Part shown: in pieces, positions 7,060-7,901 of the stretch
Layout of the letters: each line of letters starts with the position of its first letter
How positions within the stretch are numbered: position 1 is the first letter of the stretch
NCBI GenBank assembly: GCA_964427415.1
Contig: CAYRUH010000080.1
Location: forward strand, 1 to 7,901
Source of the DNA: Lentisalinibacter sp964427415
Lineage (GTDB): Bacteria > Pseudomonadota > Gammaproteobacteria > Steroidobacterales > Woeseiaceae
Direction of reading: 5' to 3'
Length of the DNA stretch: 7,901 bases
Notes under the pieces: generated by a model
Databases searched by the model: none
What the model was told of the DNA's origin: nothing
The model's input: only the letters and a program-made list of their open reading frames with translations
Program-made: the position numbers and the translations under genes

Positions 7060-7901
7060 ATGGCTCGCAATGTCTTTAGTTTCATTGTGCTGGTCGCGGC
7101 TCTGGCCGCGTCGCTTGCCGAGGCCTGCACGCGCGCGGTCTATCTTGGTCCCGAGGCCCGTGTTCTGACGGGGCGCAGCATGGATTGGAAGCTGCCGATA
7201 GTCAGCAACCTCTGGGTCTTGCCGCGTGGTATGGAGCGCGACGGAGCGGCCGGGGTCAGATCGGCGCAATGGACCTCGGTTTACGGCAGTCTCGCGGTAT
7301 CGGGTTACGACATCTCCACTGCCGACGGCATGAACGAGGCCGGGCTCGTGGTCAACCTGCAATGGAACGTTGAGGCGGACTATCCCGAGGACGACGGTGT
7401 GACACCGCGCATTTCGCTCTCGGTCTTCCCGCAATACCTCCTCGACCGCTACGCAACGGTTGCCGCAGCGGTGACCGACTTGCGCGACAACCCGGTCCAG
7501 GTCGCGGGCGGAGAAGTGCCCGTCGGGCCGCCGGGACGCGCGGCGACAGTGCATGTCTCGATGTCGGACGCGACCGGCGACAGTGCCATCATCGAGTTCG
7601 TCGGTGGTGAAATGCTGATCTGGCACCACCGCAGCTACCAGGTCATGACCAACGAGCCCAGCTTTGCAAGGCAGTTGGCCATCCGCGAGTACTGGCAGGG
7701 CGTGAACCCGCGCGAGTTCATGCCGGGGACCGTGCGCGCCACGGATCGGTTCGTCCGCGCCAGCTTCTACATCAACAGCGTCGAGCAGACCGCAGATGCG
7801 CGGCGGGCCGCGGCCGCTGTGTTCAGCGTGATCCGCCAGGTTTCAGTGCCCTGGGGCATCTCCATTGCGAATCAGCCGAATCTGTCGACCACGCGCTGGC
7901 G
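7060..7901 (+). CDS. Secreted choloylglycine hydrolase / penicillin V acylase family protein (3'-truncated by window)
   Basis: The frame starts at ATG 7060 and stays open to the window end, giving 280 complete codons of a protein usually about 330-370 aa. Residues 1-22 are a signal peptide with a hydrophobic core (FSFIVLVAALAASLA) and an A-E-A signal-peptidase site before Cys23. Cys23 is the expected N-terminal nucleophile of this Ntn-hydrolase family (peptidase family C59, linear amide C-N hydrolases). Matching active-site positions are Arg39 and Asp42 in GRSMDW, Asn92 in GMNEAGL, Asn198 in VMTNEPSF and Arg230 in DRFVRASF. The enzyme should cleave a linear amide bond in the periplasm or outside the cell. 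Possible substrates include bile salts, penicillin V and N-acyl homoserine lactones; the sequence does not decide among them. The codons look somewhat less GC-extreme than in the upstream genes. It is separated from miaE by 105 nt and is probably its own unit. Confidence 0.88.
   Translation, partial: MARNVFSFIVLVAALAASLAEACTRAVYLGPEARVLTGRSMDWKLPIVSNLWVLPRGMERDGAAGVRSAQWTSVYGSLAVSGYDISTADGMNEAGLVVNLQWNVEADYPEDDGVTPRISLSVFPQYLLDRYATVAAAVTDLRDNPVQVAGGEVPVGPPGRAATVHVSMSDATGDSAIIEFVGGEMLIWHHRSYQVMTNEPSFARQLAIREYWQGVNPREFMPGTVRATDRFVRASFYINSVEQTADARRAAAAVFSVIRQVSVPWGISIANQPNLSTTRW

Noticed and set aside
6172..7629. A 485-codon minus-strand frame across the kinase end, miaE and the hydrolase
   Set aside because: It covers three real genes on the other strand, crosses their intergenic gap, and its product resembles no family. 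It is a codon-bias shadow.

Overview
The window reads as a piece of chromosome from a GC-rich gammaproteobacterium. The order accD - folC - SPOR/DedD-like gene - cvpA - purF, all on the + strand, is a well-known gammaproteobacterial cluster. The GC-rich codon use and the conservative core genes would fit a Chromatiales/Ectothiorhodospiraceae- or Xanthomonadales-like genome, but the genus cannot be fixed from sequence alone.

Left part (1-5037): the 3' two-thirds of accD (fatty acid synthesis) is followed after 11 nt by folC (folate activation). A membrane-anchored SPOR-domain protein of the DedD type comes next (cell division/peptidoglycan binding), then cvpA (small polytopic membrane protein) and purF (first committed step of purine synthesis). 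All five genes face the same way with short gaps. The longest gap, 98 nt before cvpA, holds a tandem 10-bp duplication and a small hairpin.

Middle part (5078-6954): a two-gene unit follows purF, where many relatives carry metZ. The first gene encodes a cytoplasmic Ser/Thr protein kinase with an N-terminal response-regulator-like domain whose phospho-acceptor Asp is replaced by Gly. The second overlaps its 3' end and encodes a MiaE-type di-iron tRNA hydroxylase. The pseudo-receiver/kinase architecture and its coupling to a tRNA-modification gene are the least ordinary things in the window.

Right part (6955-7901): a 105-nt gap with three consecutive short palindromes and a -10-like element precedes a gene that runs off the window. 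It encodes a secreted Ntn-hydrolase of the choloylglycine hydrolase/penicillin V acylase family (C59). Its signal peptide appears to end exactly before the catalytic Cys.

No tRNA, rRNA, CRISPR array, insertion sequence or phage gene was seen. I do not see a convincing wholly new system. The kinase-miaE pair is the best candidate for follow-up.
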